This document shows, in pieces, positions 54,578 through 64,000 of a stretch of 64,000 nucleotides of DNA (position 1 is the stretch's first letter; each line of letters starts with the position of its first letter). The stretch covers positions 186,001 through 250,000 of the forward strand of contig NZ_LMVK01000001.1 in NCBI RefSeq assembly GCF_001541315.1, given 5' to 3'. The stretch comes from Agrobacterium tumefaciens str. B6 (GTDB lineage: Bacteria > Pseudomonadota > Alphaproteobacteria > Rhizobiales > Rhizobiaceae). Both the position numbers and the translations under genes were made by a program. The notes beneath the pieces are model-generated. The model made no database searches, was not told the DNA's origin, and worked only from the letters and a program-made list of their open reading frames with translations.

Positions 54578-56110
54578 ATGGTGGCAAGGGTCAATACGGT
54601 TGCATTTCAGGGCATAGAGGGTGTGCCCGTCGAGGTGCAGGTCATGGTCGCACCCGGAAAGGTCGGCATCCAGATTGTCGGCCTGCCAGACAAGGCGGTG
54701 GCCGAAAGCCGCGAGAGGGTGCAGGCCGCCCTGCATGCTTCGGGTCTGGCGCTGCCGGCGAAAAAAGTCACCGTCAATCTCGCGCCTGCGGATTTGCCCA
54801 AGGAAGGATCGCATTTTGATCTTCCCATTGCGCTTGGCCTCATGGCTGCCTTGGGGGCGATACCGGCAGACATGCTGGGACGTTATGTGGTTCTCGGCGA
54901 ACTCAATCTTGATGGCACCATCGGTACGGTTTCGGGCGCCCTGCCGGCGGCTATCGGCGCCAATGCACTCGGCAAGGAGCTGATCTGCCCGGCTGAAAGC
55001 GGGCCGGAAGCGGCCTGGGCCGGAGCCAGTATCGATATTCTCGCCCCGCGCAGTCTCATTGCACTCGCCAATCATTTTCGCGGCACACAGCTTCTCGCGC
55101 GCCCGACGCCCGCCATCCGCGCCAATCCGGTTAATCTGCCTGATTTAGCTGACATCAAGGGACAGGAGAGTGCCCGGCGCGCGCTGGAGGTGGCCGCCGC
55201 TGGCGGCCATAATCTGCTGATGGTCGGCCCACCCGGTTCGGGTAAATCCATGCTCGCAGCCCGCTTGCCTTCCATCCTGCCCCCGCTGGAAGTGGCGGAG
55301 TTGCTGGAAGTGTCCATGGTCCATTCCATCGCCGGCCAATTGTCGGGTGGCAAGCTGTCGGACCGCAGGCCTTTCCGCACGCCGCACCATTCCGCCACCA
55401 TGGCGGCGCTGATCGGCGGAGGGCTGCGTGCCAAACCGGGCGAAGCTTCGCTTGCCCATCACGGCGTTCTTTTTCTGGATGAGTTCCCGGAATTTTCGCC
55501 GCAGGTGCTGGATGCGCTTCGCCAGCCGCTGGAAACGGGCGAATGCATCATTGCGCGAGCCAATCACCGCGTCAGCTATCCGGCAGAAATCCAACTCGTT
55601 GCGGCCATGAACCTCTGCAGGTGCGGCATGGCGGGAGAGCCGGGTTTCAACTGCGCCCGAGGCCAGCGCTGTGTAACCGATTATCAGGCCCGCATTTCCG
55701 GACCGTTGCTAGACCGTATCGATATCCGCATCGACGTTCCCGCTGTCTCCGCCGCCGATCTCATTCGCCCCGTGGTGGCCGAGCCGAGTGCGGTGGTGGC
55801 CGCCCGGGTCGCCCGGGCACGCCTTGCGCAGCAGGAACGCTACGCGGCGGCGGGATTTACCGCCATTCGCACGAATGCTCGCTGCACGACGACCCTGATA
55901 GAAAAATATGCCGAGCCGGATGCGTCCGGGCTGCAATTGCTGCGCGATGCCGCCGAGCGGCTGAAGTTTTCCGCGCGCGGTTATCATCGCATTCTCAAGG
56001 TTGCCCGCACCCTGGCCGATCTGGATGGCAAGCAGACGGTTGGCCGCATCCATGTGGCGGAAGCTGTGTCCTATCGTATCGCAGGGGAAAGGCTTACGGC
56101 GGCGGCGTAG
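54578..56110 (+). CDS. comM: YifB/ComM-family Mg-chelatase-like AAA+ ATPase
   Basis: 510 residues. The N-terminal Lon-like domain (about 20-140, VQVMVAPGKVGIQIVGLPD) precedes the AAA+ module with Walker A GPPGSGKSML (about 221), Walker B LDEFPEF (about 305) and the MNLCRCG Cys region. C-terminal helices follow. In Vibrio, ComM is a helicase that promotes branch migration in natural transformation. Whether that is its role here is unknown. Confidence 0.92.
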   Translation: MVARVNTVAFQGIEGVPVEVQVMVAPGKVGIQIVGLPDKAVAESRERVQAALHASGLALPAKKVTVNLAPADLPKEGSHFDLPIALGLMAALGAIPADMLGRYVVLGELNLDGTIGTVSGALPAAIGANALGKELICPAESGPEAAWAGASIDILAPRSLIALANHFRGTQLLARPTPAIRANPVNLPDLADIKGQESARRALEVAAAGGHNLLMVGPPGSGKSMLAARLPSILPPLEVAELLEVSMVHSIAGQLSGGKLSDRRPFRTPHHSATMAALIGGGLRAKPGEASLAHHGVLFLDEFPEFSPQVLDALRQPLETGECIIARANHRVSYPAEIQLVAAMNLCRCGMAGEPGFNCARGQRCVTDYQARISGPLLDRIDIRIDVPAVSAADLIRPVVAEPSAVVAARVARARLAQQERYAAAGFTAIRTNARCTTTLIEKYAEPDASGLQLLRDAAERLKFSARGYHRILKVARTLADLDGKQTVGRIHVAEAVSYRIAGERLTAAA

Positions 56111-56223
56111 GAGGTCGCCCTTGGTGCTTTGCCTCAGAAACCATTGTGCCGCCAGCGGGGCCAGCGGCACATCGGGATATTCGCTAATCGGATGCGGGAT
56201 CGCACTGCGCTTGAAAGCCTGGC

Positions 56224-57192
56224 TTAAAGCCCAAGGCCTTCGAAAAGCGCCGTCGAAAGGTAGCGTTCCGCAAAGGAAGGAATGATGACGACGATGTTCT
56301 TGCCGGCATTTTCCTCACGCGCACCAACCTTGATGGCTGCCGCCAGCGCCGCACCCGAGGAGATGCCGACAGGCACGCCTTCCAGCCTTGCCGCCAGACG
56401 TGCGATTTCGAAAGCCTCATCATTGGTGACGGTGACGATCTCGTCATAAATACCGGTGTCGAGGATGGCGGGCGCAAAACCGGCGCCGATGCCCTGAATC
56501 TTGTGGGGGCCGGGGTTGCCGCCGGAAAGAACCGGGCTGTCGGCGGGCTCGACGGCAATCACCTTCACTTCGGGCTTGCGCGATTTCAGCACCTGGCCCG
56601 TGCCGGTGATGGTGCCGCCGGTGCCAATGCCCGAGACGAGAATATCGACCGTGCCTTCGGTGTCGTTCCAGATTTCTTCCGCCGTCGTCTTGCGGTGAAT
56701 ATCCGGATTGGCAGGGTTTTCGAACTGCTGCGGAATGATCGCGTCAGGCAGCGTCTCGGCCAGTTCCTGCGCCTTGGCGATGGCGCCCTTCATGCCCTTC
56801 GGACCTTCGGTCAACACCAGTTCGGCGCCGAGCAGGGCCAGCATTTTCCGGCGTTCAACCGACATGGTTTCAGGCATGGTCAGGATCAGCTTGTAGCCCT
56901 TCGCGGCAGCGGCAAAGGCGAGGGCAATACCCGTGTTGCCCGAGGTCGGCTCCACCAGCGTGGTCTTGCCGGGGGTGATCTTGCCCTGCGCTTCCAGAGC
57001 TTCGATCATGGCGACGCCGATGCGGTCCTTCACGGAAGCGATGGGATTGAAAAATTCGAGCTTGGCGAGAAGGTTGGCCTTCACGCCCTTCTCCTTCGCC
57101 AGCTTGTCGAGCCGCACGATCGGCGTATCGCCGATTGTTTCCGTAATAGAGGAATAGACGCGTCCGCGTCCGGGCTTTCTGGCTTCGGGCAT
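56224..57192 (-). CDS. cysK: Cysteine synthase A
   Basis: 322 residues from ATG at 57190-57192, with AGGAG six bases upstream; an in-frame extension to 57255 lacks a ribosome site. The PLP Lys is in [11 protein letters not shown] (about 45), the substrate loop is [10 protein letters not shown] (about 73) and the phosphate loop is GTGGTITG (about 185). It makes cysteine from O-acetylserine and sulfide. It converges with comM and is a single gene. Confidence 0.96.
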   Translation of the reverse strand: MPEARKPGRGRVYSSITETIGDTPIVRLDKLAKEKGVKANLLAKLEFFNPIASVKDRIGVAMIEALEAQGKITPGKTTLVEPTSGNTGIALAFAAAAKGYKLILTMPETMSVERRKMLALLGAELVLTEGPKGMKGAIAKAQELAETLPDAIIPQQFENPANPDIHRKTTAEEIWNDTEGTVDILVSGIGTGGTITGTGQVLKSRKPEVKVIAVEPADSPVLSGGNPGPHKIQGIGAGFAPAILDTGIYDEIVTVTNDEAFEIARLAARLEGVPVGISSGAALAAAIKVGAREENAGKNIVVIIPSFAERYLSTALFEGLGL

Positions 57193-57333
57193 GATATTCT
57201 CCTGTGTAAAGACCGCAAGATTTGAGCGGCAGAATAGGAGCAATAGCTTTCTCAAGCTAGCGAACGTTCGTCCTAATATTCCCGAATTACAGGAATAATT
57301 TCACGACAAATCGCATAAATGCACGAATTTGTT

Positions 57334-57951
57334 TTACGTGCTGCGGATCGCGATCATGGTCGCCGTTCCCGCCAGAATACCCGCCGCCGTGCGGTTGAGG
57401 ATCGTCAAGGCGCTAGGCCTTTTCAGGAGGTTACGCGCCTTGGCCGCAAGCAGGATGTAAGGCAGGAGAACCGCCATCAGCACGACAAAGGTGATGGCGA
57501 GAAGTGTCGCATATTCCGAAGGGCCGATCATGCGGATATCGATCAGCGTCGGCACCAGCGCCACGTAAAACAGCATGGTTTTGGGGTTGCCGAGTGTGAT
57601 CAGCAGGCCGGAGAGAAACGACATCGGCATGCTGGTGCTTTTCTTCGCCTTCAGCTCCTGTGGCAGCAGGCCGGCGGTCCAAAGCTTCCAGGCGATATAG
57701 AGAAGATAGGCAGCACCCGCGAATTTCAGCACCATGAAGGCTTCCTGAAAGGTCTGCGCGACGAAGGCCAGCCCCAGGATCACACCGGTCAGGTAAATCA
57801 TGTCGCCCAGCACCAGCCCGAGACCCATGAAGAAGGTTTCCCGAAAGCCTGAACCCAGAGCTCGCGCCACGATCGCCGTCATGCCGGGGCCGGGAATGGC
57901 GGCGGCGATGAAGAGGGCGGTAGCATAAGCGAAAAGGGTCGTCAGCGTCAT
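57334..57951 (-). CDS. LysE/RhtB-family amino-acid exporter
   Basis: 205 residues from ATG at 57949-57951. Six membrane segments and the family motif IPGPGMTAIVARALGSGFR near residue 20 identify it as a LysE/RhtB translocator, which exports amino acids or analogues from the cytoplasm. The last helix and C-terminus are typical. It is separated from cysK by 141 bases and has its own start. The cargo is unknown; proximity to cysK is not enough to propose cysteine. Confidence 0.9.
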   Translation of the reverse strand: MTLTTLFAYATALFIAAAIPGPGMTAIVARALGSGFRETFFMGLGLVLGDMIYLTGVILGLAFVAQTFQEAFMVLKFAGAAYLLYIAWKLWTAGLLPQELKAKKSTSMPMSFLSGLLITLGNPKTMLFYVALVPTLIDIRMIGPSEYATLLAITFVVLMAVLLPYILLAAKARNLLKRPSALTILNRTAAGILAGTATMIAIRST

Positions 57952-58094
57952 GATAGTGTTTCCCGGAAAATCCGCCAAATCCATAGCGAAATTGCCCGGC
58001 AAAGACAATCAGTCCACTCCCTCTGTCCTGCCGCAACGGCAGAACACACGGTCTGATCGAGCGGGCTTCCCAGCGTGGCGGCCAAGCGGTGTGG

Positions 58095-58565
58095 CTAAAC
58101 GCCGGTGGAGCCGAAACCGCCGGCGCCCCGCGCCGTCTCGGAGGTCTCCGTCACCTCGCTCACGACAACCTGGGTTACCGGCGCGATCACCATCTGCGCG
58201 ATGCGCATGCCGCGTTCGATGATAAAAACGTCTTGCCCCAGATTGGCGAGAATGACCTTCACTTCGCCGCGATAATCGCTGTCCACTGTGCCGGGAGAGT
58301 TGAGGCAGGTGATGCCGTTCTTGATGGCGAGGCCGGAGCGGGGGCGGATTTGCGCCTCGTAACCCTGCGGAACCTCGAAGATGAAACCGGTCGGGACCAG
58401 CGCGCGTTCACCCGGTTGCAGGGTCAGCGTTTCACCGGCGGGCACGGCAGCGCGCAGGTCCATGCCGGCGGCGCCACGGGTTTCGTAGGACGGCAATTCG
58501 AGGTCTGCGCCATTGGCGAGACGGACGAGACGGAGAAGGGGGCTATTGTCATTTTGAACGGTCAT
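58095..58565 (-). CDS. dut: dUTP diphosphatase
   Basis: 156 residues. The five dUTPase motifs are in place: [42 protein letters not shown] and [10 protein letters not shown]. The trimeric enzyme hydrolyses dUTP to dUMP, keeping uracil out of DNA. The start is ATG at 58563-58565 with no clear ribosome site. It is divergent from prfC. Confidence 0.96.
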   Translation of the reverse strand: MTVQNDNSPLLRLVRLANGADLELPSYETRGAAGMDLRAAVPAGETLTLQPGERALVPTGFIFEVPQGYEAQIRPRSGLAIKNGITCLNSPGTVDSDYRGEVKVILANLGQDVFIIERGMRIAQMVIAPVTQVVVSEVTETSETARGAGGFGSTGV

Positions 58566-58655
58566 GCGGCATTAGTTTGCCGAGATCGCGGCAAGGTCAA
58601 TTGCAAATGCGGGCCTGAAACGCTAGATAGCCCGCAATTCCACAGGATTTGTCAG

Positions 58656-60239
58656 ATGGCCGAAACACTTGCCGAGGCGGTCTCCCGCCGCCGCACCTTT
58701 GCTATTATCGCGCACCCGGACGCGGGTAAGACCACGCTTACCGAAAAACTGCTGCTGTTCGGCGGAGCGATCCAGCTTGCCGGTGAAGTGAAGGCGAAGA
58801 AGGATCGCATCCAGACCCGTTCGGACTGGATGAAGATCGAGCGCGAGCGCGGCATTTCGGTCGTCACCTCGGTCATGACCTTCGAATATAACGACCGGGT
58901 CTTCAATATTCTCGATACGCCCGGCCACGAGGACTTTGCCGACGACACCTATCGCACGCTGACGGCGGTGGATGCGGCAATCATGGTCATCGACGCCGCC
59001 AAGGGTATCGAGCCGCGCACGCTGAAGCTCTTCGAAGTCTGCCGTATGCGCGATATCCCGATCATCACCTTCATCAACAAGATGGACCGCGAAAGCCGCG
59101 ACCCCTTCGAGATTCTGGATGAGGTCGAGGAGAAGCTCGCGCTCGATACCGCGCCCATCACCTGGCCGGTCGGTCGCGCCAAAACCTTCTGTGGTGCCTA
59201 TAATCTCGCCGAAAATACCTTCCGTGGCAACGATACCCAGGTTGACGGACTGCCGGTCAACGGCCCGCAGGCGGTTGCCGATCGCCTGCCGGAAAATGAA
59301 CGGCAGCTTTTTGTCGAGGAAACGGAGCTTGCGCTGGAAGCCTGCCGTCCTTTCGATCGTCAGGCGTTTCTCGAAGGCCACATGACGCCGGTGTTCTTCG
59401 GTTCGGCGCTGCGCAATTTCGGTGTGCGTGACCTCATCAATGCGCTTGGCGATTTCGCGCCGCCGCCGCGCGATCAGGTGGCGGATACCCGCACCGTACA
59501 TGCGGCTGAAGAGAAAATGACGGCCTTTGTCTTCAAGATTCAGGCCAATATGGATCCGAACCACCGCGACCGCATCGCTTTCGCCCGCATCTGCTCCGGC
59601 AAGCTGGAGCGTGGCATGAAGGCGCGCCTTGCTCGCACCGGCAAGCAGATGGGGCTGACCGCGCCGCAATTCTTCTTCGCCTCGCAGCGCCAGCTGGCCG
59701 ATACCGCCTTTGCGGGTGACGTGGTGGGCATCCCGAACCACGGCACGCTGCGCATCGGCGATACGCTGACCGAAGGTGAAAATCTTGTTTTCCAGGGCGT
59801 TCCGAACTTCTCGCCGGAAATCCTGCGGCGCGTACGTCTTGAGGACGCCATGAAGGCGAAGAAGCTGAAGGAAGCCCTGCAGCAGATGGCGGAAGAGGGC
59901 GTTGTGCAGCTCTTTTCGCCGGAAGACGGCTCTCCCGCCATCGTCGGCGTCGTCGGCGCGCTGCAGCTCGATGTATTGAAGGAGCGCCTGATGGGCGAAT
60001 ACGGCCTGCCGGTCTCCTTCGAAATGTCGCGTTTTTCGGTCTGCCGCTGGATTTCTTCCGATCAGCCGGCGGAAATGGACAAGTTCCTCAACGTCAAACG
60101 CGGCGATATCGCTCGCGATCTGGACGGCGATCCGGTGTTTCTGGCGCAGGACGCCTTCTCGCTACGTTACGAATCCGAGCGTTTTCCGGCGATCAAGATG
60201 GTCGCGATCAAGGAATATCACGTCGCCAAGGCGGCGTGA
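58656..60239 (+). CDS. prfC: Peptide chain release factor 3
   Basis: 527 residues from ATG at 58656, nine bases after AGGA. The GTPase domain (about 10-280) shows G1 AHPDAGKTTLTEK, G3 DTPGHEDF and G4 NKMD; translation-factor domain 2 and the RF3 C-terminal domain follow. RF3 recycles RF1/RF2 after termination. It is divergent from dut and 69 bases upstream of coaBC on the same strand. Confidence 0.96.
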   Translation: MAETLAEAVSRRRTFAIIAHPDAGKTTLTEKLLLFGGAIQLAGEVKAKKDRIQTRSDWMKIERERGISVVTSVMTFEYNDRVFNILDTPGHEDFADDTYRTLTAVDAAIMVIDAAKGIEPRTLKLFEVCRMRDIPIITFINKMDRESRDPFEILDEVEEKLALDTAPITWPVGRAKTFCGAYNLAENTFRGNDTQVDGLPVNGPQAVADRLPENERQLFVEETELALEACRPFDRQAFLEGHMTPVFFGSALRNFGVRDLINALGDFAPPPRDQVADTRTVHAAEEKMTAFVFKIQANMDPNHRDRIAFARICSGKLERGMKARLARTGKQMGLTAPQFFFASQRQLADTAFAGDVVGIPNHGTLRIGDTLTEGENLVFQGVPNFSPEILRRVRLEDAMKAKKLKEALQQMAEEGVVQLFSPEDGSPAIVGVVGALQLDVLKERLMGEYGLPVSFEMSRFSVCRWISSDQPAEMDKFLNVKRGDIARDLDGDPVFLAQDAFSLRYESERFPAIKMVAIKEYHVAKAA

Positions 60240-60274
60240 CATCAGCCGGATTGCACTTTGAATGCCAAGGGCTT

Positions 60275-60297
60275 AGTTTCCCCTGAAACGGGAAACT
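60275..60297 (+). promoter_or_regulatory. Inverted repeat in the coaBC leader
   Basis: AGTTTCCC (60275-60282) and GGGAAACT (60290-60297) are perfect 8-bp arms around CTGAAAC. The 3' arm contains the only purine-rich sequence near the coaBC start and may hide a ribosome site. Confidence 0.4.
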
Positions 60298-60308
60298 GGT
60301 CCGGCATC

Positions 60309-61514
60309 ATGACGCTTTCAGGCAAACATATCCTCCTCATCATCTCCGGCGGCATCGCGGCCTATAAGAGCCTCGATCTCATCCGCCGCCTGAAAGAGCG
60401 CGGCGCGAAGGTGACGCCAGTGATGACGAAGGGCGCGCAGGAATTCGTCACCCCGCTTGCCGTCGGCGCGCTGTCCGCCACCCATGTCTTTACCGAGCTT
60501 TTTTCACGGCAGGATGAACAGGATGTGGGCCATATCAGGCTGGCGCGCGACTGCGACCTCGTGCTGGTGGCTCCCGCCACAGCCGATCTGATGGCGAAGA
60601 TGGCGCACGGTCTGGCAGATGATCTTGCCTCCACGATTCTTCTTGCGACGGATCGTAAGGTGCTGGTGGCTCCGGCGATGAACCCGAAAATGTGGTCTGC
60701 CAAACCGATGGTACGAAATGTCGAAACGCTGAAAAAAGACGGGGTGTTTTTCATCGGACCCATGGTCGGTGAAATGGCAGAGAAGGGCGAGGCTGGTTTT
60801 GGCCGTATGGCCGAACCATTGCAGATCGTCGAAGCCGTCGCCGCATTGCTGGATGAGGGGCCAAAGCCCCTGAATGGCAAAACGGCGATCGTCACCTCCG
60901 GCCCCACGCACGAGCCGATCGATCCCGTGCGCTATATCGCCAACCGTTCCTCTGGCAAGCAGGGCCACGCCATTGCGGCGGCTCTGGCGGAGCTGGGAGC
61001 AAAGGTCACGCTGGTTTCCGGCCCCGTCACGATTGCGGATCCGGCAGGTGTTGAAACGGTGCATGTCGAGCGCGCCGAGGAGATGCGCGATGCGGTCATC
61101 TCGAGGCTGCCGGCGGATATCGCCGTCATGGTCGCCGCCGTCGCCGACTGGCGGGTGACGGGCTCATCGGAACAGAAGATCAAGAAGCAGCCGGGCGATG
61201 CGCCGCTGGCGCTGCAGCTGACGGAAAATCCCGATATTCTCAAAACCGTCGGCCATCATGAAAAGCGTCCGACGTTGGTGGTGGGTTTTGCCGCCGAAAC
61301 GCAGGATATCGAGAAGAACGGCCGGGCGAAGCTGGAACGCAAGGGAGCGGATTATATCGTCGCTAACGATGTCTCGGCGCAAACCGGCATCATGGGCGGG
61401 GATCGCAACAGCGTGAAAATCATTTCAGCTGCCGGTGTCGAGGACTGGCCGGATCTCGACAAGACCGAAGTCGCAAAACGTCTGGCGGCACTGATCGCGG
61501 AGAAACTCGCATGA
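60309..61514 (+). CDS. coaBC: Bifunctional phosphopantothenoylcysteine decarboxylase/phosphopantothenate-cysteine ligase
   Basis: 401 residues from ATG at 60309; an upstream TTG at 60258 is less likely. The N-terminal flavin-dependent CoaC domain (about 5-185) has the GGIAAYK loop and the APAMNPKMW motif, and the C-terminal CoaB domain (about 190-395) has SGPTHEPIDPVRYI and the Lys-rich KIKK region. It makes 4'-phosphopantetheine, a CoA precursor, in two steps. Its stop overlaps the next start (ATGA, 61511-61514). The ribosome site is unclear. Confidence 0.95.
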   Translation: MTLSGKHILLIISGGIAAYKSLDLIRRLKERGAKVTPVMTKGAQEFVTPLAVGALSATHVFTELFSRQDEQDVGHIRLARDCDLVLVAPATADLMAKMAHGLADDLASTILLATDRKVLVAPAMNPKMWSAKPMVRNVETLKKDGVFFIGPMVGEMAEKGEAGFGRMAEPLQIVEAVAALLDEGPKPLNGKTAIVTSGPTHEPIDPVRYIANRSSGKQGHAIAAALAELGAKVTLVSGPVTIADPAGVETVHVERAEEMRDAVISRLPADIAVMVAAVADWRVTGSSEQKIKKQPGDAPLALQLTENPDILKTVGHHEKRPTLVVGFAAETQDIEKNGRAKLERKGADYIVANDVSAQTGIMGGDRNSVKIISAAGVEDWPDLDKTEVAKRLAALIAEKLA

Positions 61515-61885
61515 GCCTGTTCGATCGCAAGACATTCGACAGGGTGCTTGGCGAATGGCCGGGCGTCCGGTTCGTCGATCAATGGGATTCACATGTCGCC
61601 AAGGTGGGCGACAAGGTCTTTGCCGTGCTTGGCGAGCGGGAGGACTGGCGGCTGGTGGTGAAATGCTCGGAAGAGAGCTTCGAAATATTGACCTCACTCG
61701 AAGGCATTGCTCAGGCGCCCTATTTCGCCAAACGCAAATGGGTCTCGATTGCCGATCATTCACCGCTCGAACAGGAAGAACTGGAGCACTATGTGCGCCG
61801 TTCCTACGAGCTTGTCGCCGCCGGCCTGACAAAAAAGCTGCGGGGCGAACTCGGCATCGTGATCGATACCGCACCCCGTTTATAA
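61511..61885 (+). CDS. MmcQ/YjbR-family protein
   Basis: 124 residues. The YjbR fold is recognised from KVGDKVFAVLGEREDWRLVVK and PYFAKRKWVSIADHSPLEQE. Members bind DNA in vitro in E. coli but the role is unknown. It is translationally coupled to coaBC by a 4-base overlap and converges with the hydroxylase gene at 61893. Confidence 0.85.
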   Translation: MSLFDRKTFDRVLGEWPGVRFVDQWDSHVAKVGDKVFAVLGEREDWRLVVKCSEESFEILTSLEGIAQAPYFAKRKWVSIADHSPLEQEELEHYVRRSYELVAAGLTKKLRGELGIVIDTAPRL

Positions 61886-61892
61886 TTTACGG

Positions 61893-62807
61893 TCAGTTGA
61901 CCTTCTTGTCCTTGCCAATGATCTGGCGGACGCCTTCTTTGGTGAAGGGCTGCAGGAGCTGCGGCACGAACCCCTTTGCGATCTCACCCTTGATGCCGAT
62001 ATCGGTGGAAGAAGGCCGGTCGGGGTTGTGGTAGGATCCGAAAATGAGATCGAAGATGACGAGGTTTTCGCCGTAATTGGTGTTGCCTTCCGGAAGCTGC
62101 TTCGAATGGTGCCAGCGGTGCAGGCGCGGCGTGCTGAAGATATAATCGAGCAGCCCCGTTTTCATATCGACATTGCAATGGGTCAAAATACCGATGAAGG
62201 CGGTCACGGCGCCGAGCCACCAGAAAACCGGAAGCGGCGCACCCATGAAATAAAGCGGAATCTGGCTGAGCGCGATCTTGAACAGGGAGTCGGCCACATG
62301 AAACCGACCGGTATTGACGACCCAGAGCCGCACGACGCTGTGATGCAGGGCATGGAACCGCCAGAAGAATACCGTTTCATGCGCAATGCGGTGGGCCCAG
62401 TAGAGACCGAATTCGGCAATCGCCACCGCAAGCGCGACCTGGACAATCATTGGCAAATGGGAAGGCCACAGGTCGAACCGCATCGCCGCCAGCGGCTGCA
62501 GAACATTCGCGGCTACCATCGGGAAGATCGCTGCGGCGGCGGCAGCGAGTTGTACGAGCCCCTTCGTCAGAAGCGTGTGACCGATGCTGTTGATGGTCTC
62601 ACCATCCCCCTCAAGCCATTCGACTTCATAGGGAATATAGCGCTCGAGGAGAAACAGGCTGAGAACCGCGCCCGCATAAACGGCGAGAAAGGCTGCGATT
62701 GGATGACTGCTCGTAAAAGCGAAATAGGACCCGACGAGGCCGCCGACGAACACCAGTGGCCAGGAGGTATAGGAAAGGGCTGCTTTTAGTACTTGCGCTT
62801 TTGCCAT
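61893..62807 (-). CDS. Sterol desaturase/fatty acid hydroxylase-family membrane protein
   Basis: 304 residues from ATG at 62805-62807; longer frames lack support. Four to five membrane segments. The histidine cluster of di-iron membrane oxygenases is visible as HRIAHE, HALHHS and HRWHHS. Such enzymes hydroxylate or desaturate lipids at the inner membrane; the substrate may be a fatty acid or hopanoid. It converges with the YjbR gene. Confidence 0.85.
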   Translation of the reverse strand: MAKAQVLKAALSYTSWPLVFVGGLVGSYFAFTSSHPIAAFLAVYAGAVLSLFLLERYIPYEVEWLEGDGETINSIGHTLLTKGLVQLAAAAAAIFPMVAANVLQPLAAMRFDLWPSHLPMIVQVALAVAIAEFGLYWAHRIAHETVFFWRFHALHHSVVRLWVVNTGRFHVADSLFKIALSQIPLYFMGAPLPVFWWLGAVTAFIGILTHCNVDMKTGLLDYIFSTPRLHRWHHSKQLPEGNTNYGENLVIFDLIFGSYHNPDRPSSTDIGIKGEIAKGFVPQLLQPFTKEGVRQIIGKDKKVN

Positions 62808-62970
62808 CAAAATCAAATCCTGTCCGGCGTATCCGTCTCTACCATCGGCGCACTTCCGCGCAGGCTTCCGAGCAACCCTTACCCGCACCAATCACCTGTC
62901 TTGGCTAGAGATCAGACCCTTATCGCTCCAATGCATTACACAAACATGGCACATAGCGGTGCCGAAATGC

Positions 62971-64000
62971 TCAGCTCACCCTGATCGCAATATAGAGAAG
63001 CGTCAGCGCAATGACCCAGAGAGCGACCCGTCCCCATTTGGTGTGGCGCGCTTCCGCCTTGCCAATGGCTTCCGCCGTCTGCGCATCAAAACGCAGGCCG
63101 TTCTCGCTCATATACATCAATTCGGAATGCAGTTTTTCCGTCTTGGCGGCAATCTCCGGTGCTGCCTCGGCAAGCTTGAGGGCGGCTTTCACGCCATCCT
63201 TCAGGTCGGTGACGACACGTTTCGGTCCGAGATTGTCCCTGATCCAGCCGCCAACGACCGGGTCGGCCGCCTTCCACATGTTGAAGCGCGGATTGAGCAT
63301 GCGCGACACGCCTTCCACCACCACCATGGTCTTTTGCAGCATGACGAGTTCCGGCCGCGTCTCCATGTCGAAGAGTTCGGTCACTTCGAACAGCAGCGTC
63401 AGCAACTTGCCCATGGAGATCGTCTCGGCCGGCTGGCCGTGGATCGGTTCTCCAATGGCGCGGATCGCCTGCGCGAAACTGGCTTTGTCGTGGTGGCCCG
63501 GCACATAACCGGCCTCGAAATGCACCTCAGCCACCCGCATATAGTCGCGGGTAATGAAGCCGTAGAGGATTTCGGCAAGGAAGCGGCGTTCCTTTTTGCC
63601 AAGGCGTCCGGCAATGCCCATATCGACGGCAACGATCTCGCCCTCAGCATCCACGAAGAGATTGCCGGGATGCATGTCGGCGTGGAAGAAGCCATCGCGC
63701 AGCGTATGCCGCAGAAAGGACTGGATCAGCGTATCGGCGAGCTTGTTCAGGTCGTGGCCAGCCGCCTTCAGGCCCTCGATATCCGACATCTTGACACCGT
63801 CAATCCATTCCATGGTGACGACATCGCGACCGGTGCGCTCCCAATCCACCTCCGGAACACGGAAACCCGGATCGTCCTTGGTATTTTCGGCAAGTTCGGA
63901 AAGGGCGGCGGCCTCTAACCGCAGATCCATCTCGATCTTGGTGGTCTGCTCCAGCGTGCGCGTCACCTCGACGGGGCGCAGGCGGCGGGCGGAGCGGACG
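62971..64000 (-). CDS. ubiB: Ubiquinone biosynthesis kinase-like protein UbiB, C-terminal part
   Basis: The frame is open to base 64000 and the N-terminus lies outside. The visible 343 residues contain the ADCK/UbiB kinase-like motifs: HADMHPGNLF (catalytic loop) and VAVDMGIAG (DFG-equivalent), and a C-terminal membrane segment (VALWVIALTLLYIAIRV). UbiB is needed for ubiquinone biosynthesis, probably as an ATPase assisting lipid intermediates. The stop is at 62971. It is followed by a 163-base gap to the hydroxylase gene. Confidence 0.93.
   Translation of the reverse strand, partial: VRSARRLRPVEVTRTLEQTTKIEMDLRLEAAALSELAENTKDDPGFRVPEVDWERTGRDVVTMEWIDGVKMSDIEGLKAAGHDLNKLADTLIQSFLRHTLRDGFFHADMHPGNLFVDAEGEIVAVDMGIAGRLGKKERRFLAEILYGFITRDYMRVAEVHFEAGYVPGHHDKASFAQAIRAIGEPIHGQPAETISMGKLLTLLFEVTELFDMETRPELVMLQKTMVVVEGVSRMLNPRFNMWKAADPVVGGWIRDNLGPKRVVTDLKDGVKAALKLAEAAPEIAAKTEKLHSELMYMSENGLRFDAQTAEAIGKAEARHTKWGRVALWVIALTLLYIAIRVS

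Noticed and set aside
57334-57951. LysE-type gene as cysteine exporter because of cysK next door
   Set aside because: It is a separate gene with 141 bases between and no sequence feature points to cysteine.

Overview
The window looks like chromosomal DNA of an alphaproteobacterium of the Rhizobiaceae, most likely Agrobacterium. Support comes from moderately high GC with rhizobial codon use, an MbfA-type iron exporter at the left edge, a PmtA-type phospholipid N-methyltransferase (44105-44698) whose N-terminal amphipathic helix matches the Agrobacterium enzyme as I remember it, and rhizobial families such as the BTLCP cysteine protease and the NDUFA9-like epimerase. Genus and strain are inference; no database was consulted.

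Layout. 1-8070: end of mbfA, a periplasmic transglutaminase-like protease, an alpha/beta hydrolase, the translation cluster infC-rpmI-rplT, then a kinase-fold protein overlapping pheS-pheT. 8071-14971: small-molecule genes (two aldo/keto reductases, LysR, GNAT, AraC/GlxA regulator with a cysteine hydrolase, Gfo/Idh/MocA oxidoreductase, GtrA and a small membrane protein). 15160-26135: xseA; an enolase-superfamily sugar-acid enzyme with a GntR regulator; a divergent MarR/EamA pair; an M29 peptidase; YbaK and Spx-like proteins; a TetR regulator with a small membrane protein. 26210-29487: guaA, a nucleoside phosphorylase/hydrolase-fold protein, a thioesterase and TspO. 29539-34617: a four-gene imelysin/di-haem/imelysin/DUF1513 operon, probably for periplasmic iron handling. 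34773-42682: an RNA m5C methyltransferase, RlpA, an epimerase, queG, a GST, uppP, a 51-residue secreted peptide, an NDUFA9-like protein and a DUF1330 protein. 42700-48149: pyrF, a histidine-phosphatase-fold protein with a changed active site, pmtA, dnaN, rsmI, yraN and an acetyltransferase. 48165-52569: the ugpBAEC glycerol-3-phosphate importer behind a four-repeat Pho box. 52679-64000: cupin, gshB, comM, cysK, LysE exporter, dut, prfC, coaBC, a YjbR protein, a sterol-desaturase-type hydroxylase and the C-terminal part of ubiB.

The region is mostly core genome. I found no insertion sequence, prophage, CRISPR array, rRNA or tRNA. The notable material is regulatory and translational: non-canonical starts (ATT for infC, probably ATC for queG), perfect palindromic operators in front of GntR, MarR and TetR genes, a Pho box, an Irr-like iron box, an intrinsic terminator lying inside the 3' coding end of the convergent xseA, a GtrA frame opening just after the in-frame stop of the preceding gene, and an unexplained set of TCACGAA inverted repeats upstream of rlpA. 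I see no complete, clearly undescribed multi-gene system. The best leads are the imelysin operon, the TCACGAA repeats, the queG start and the altered catalytic motifs in two enzyme-fold proteins.
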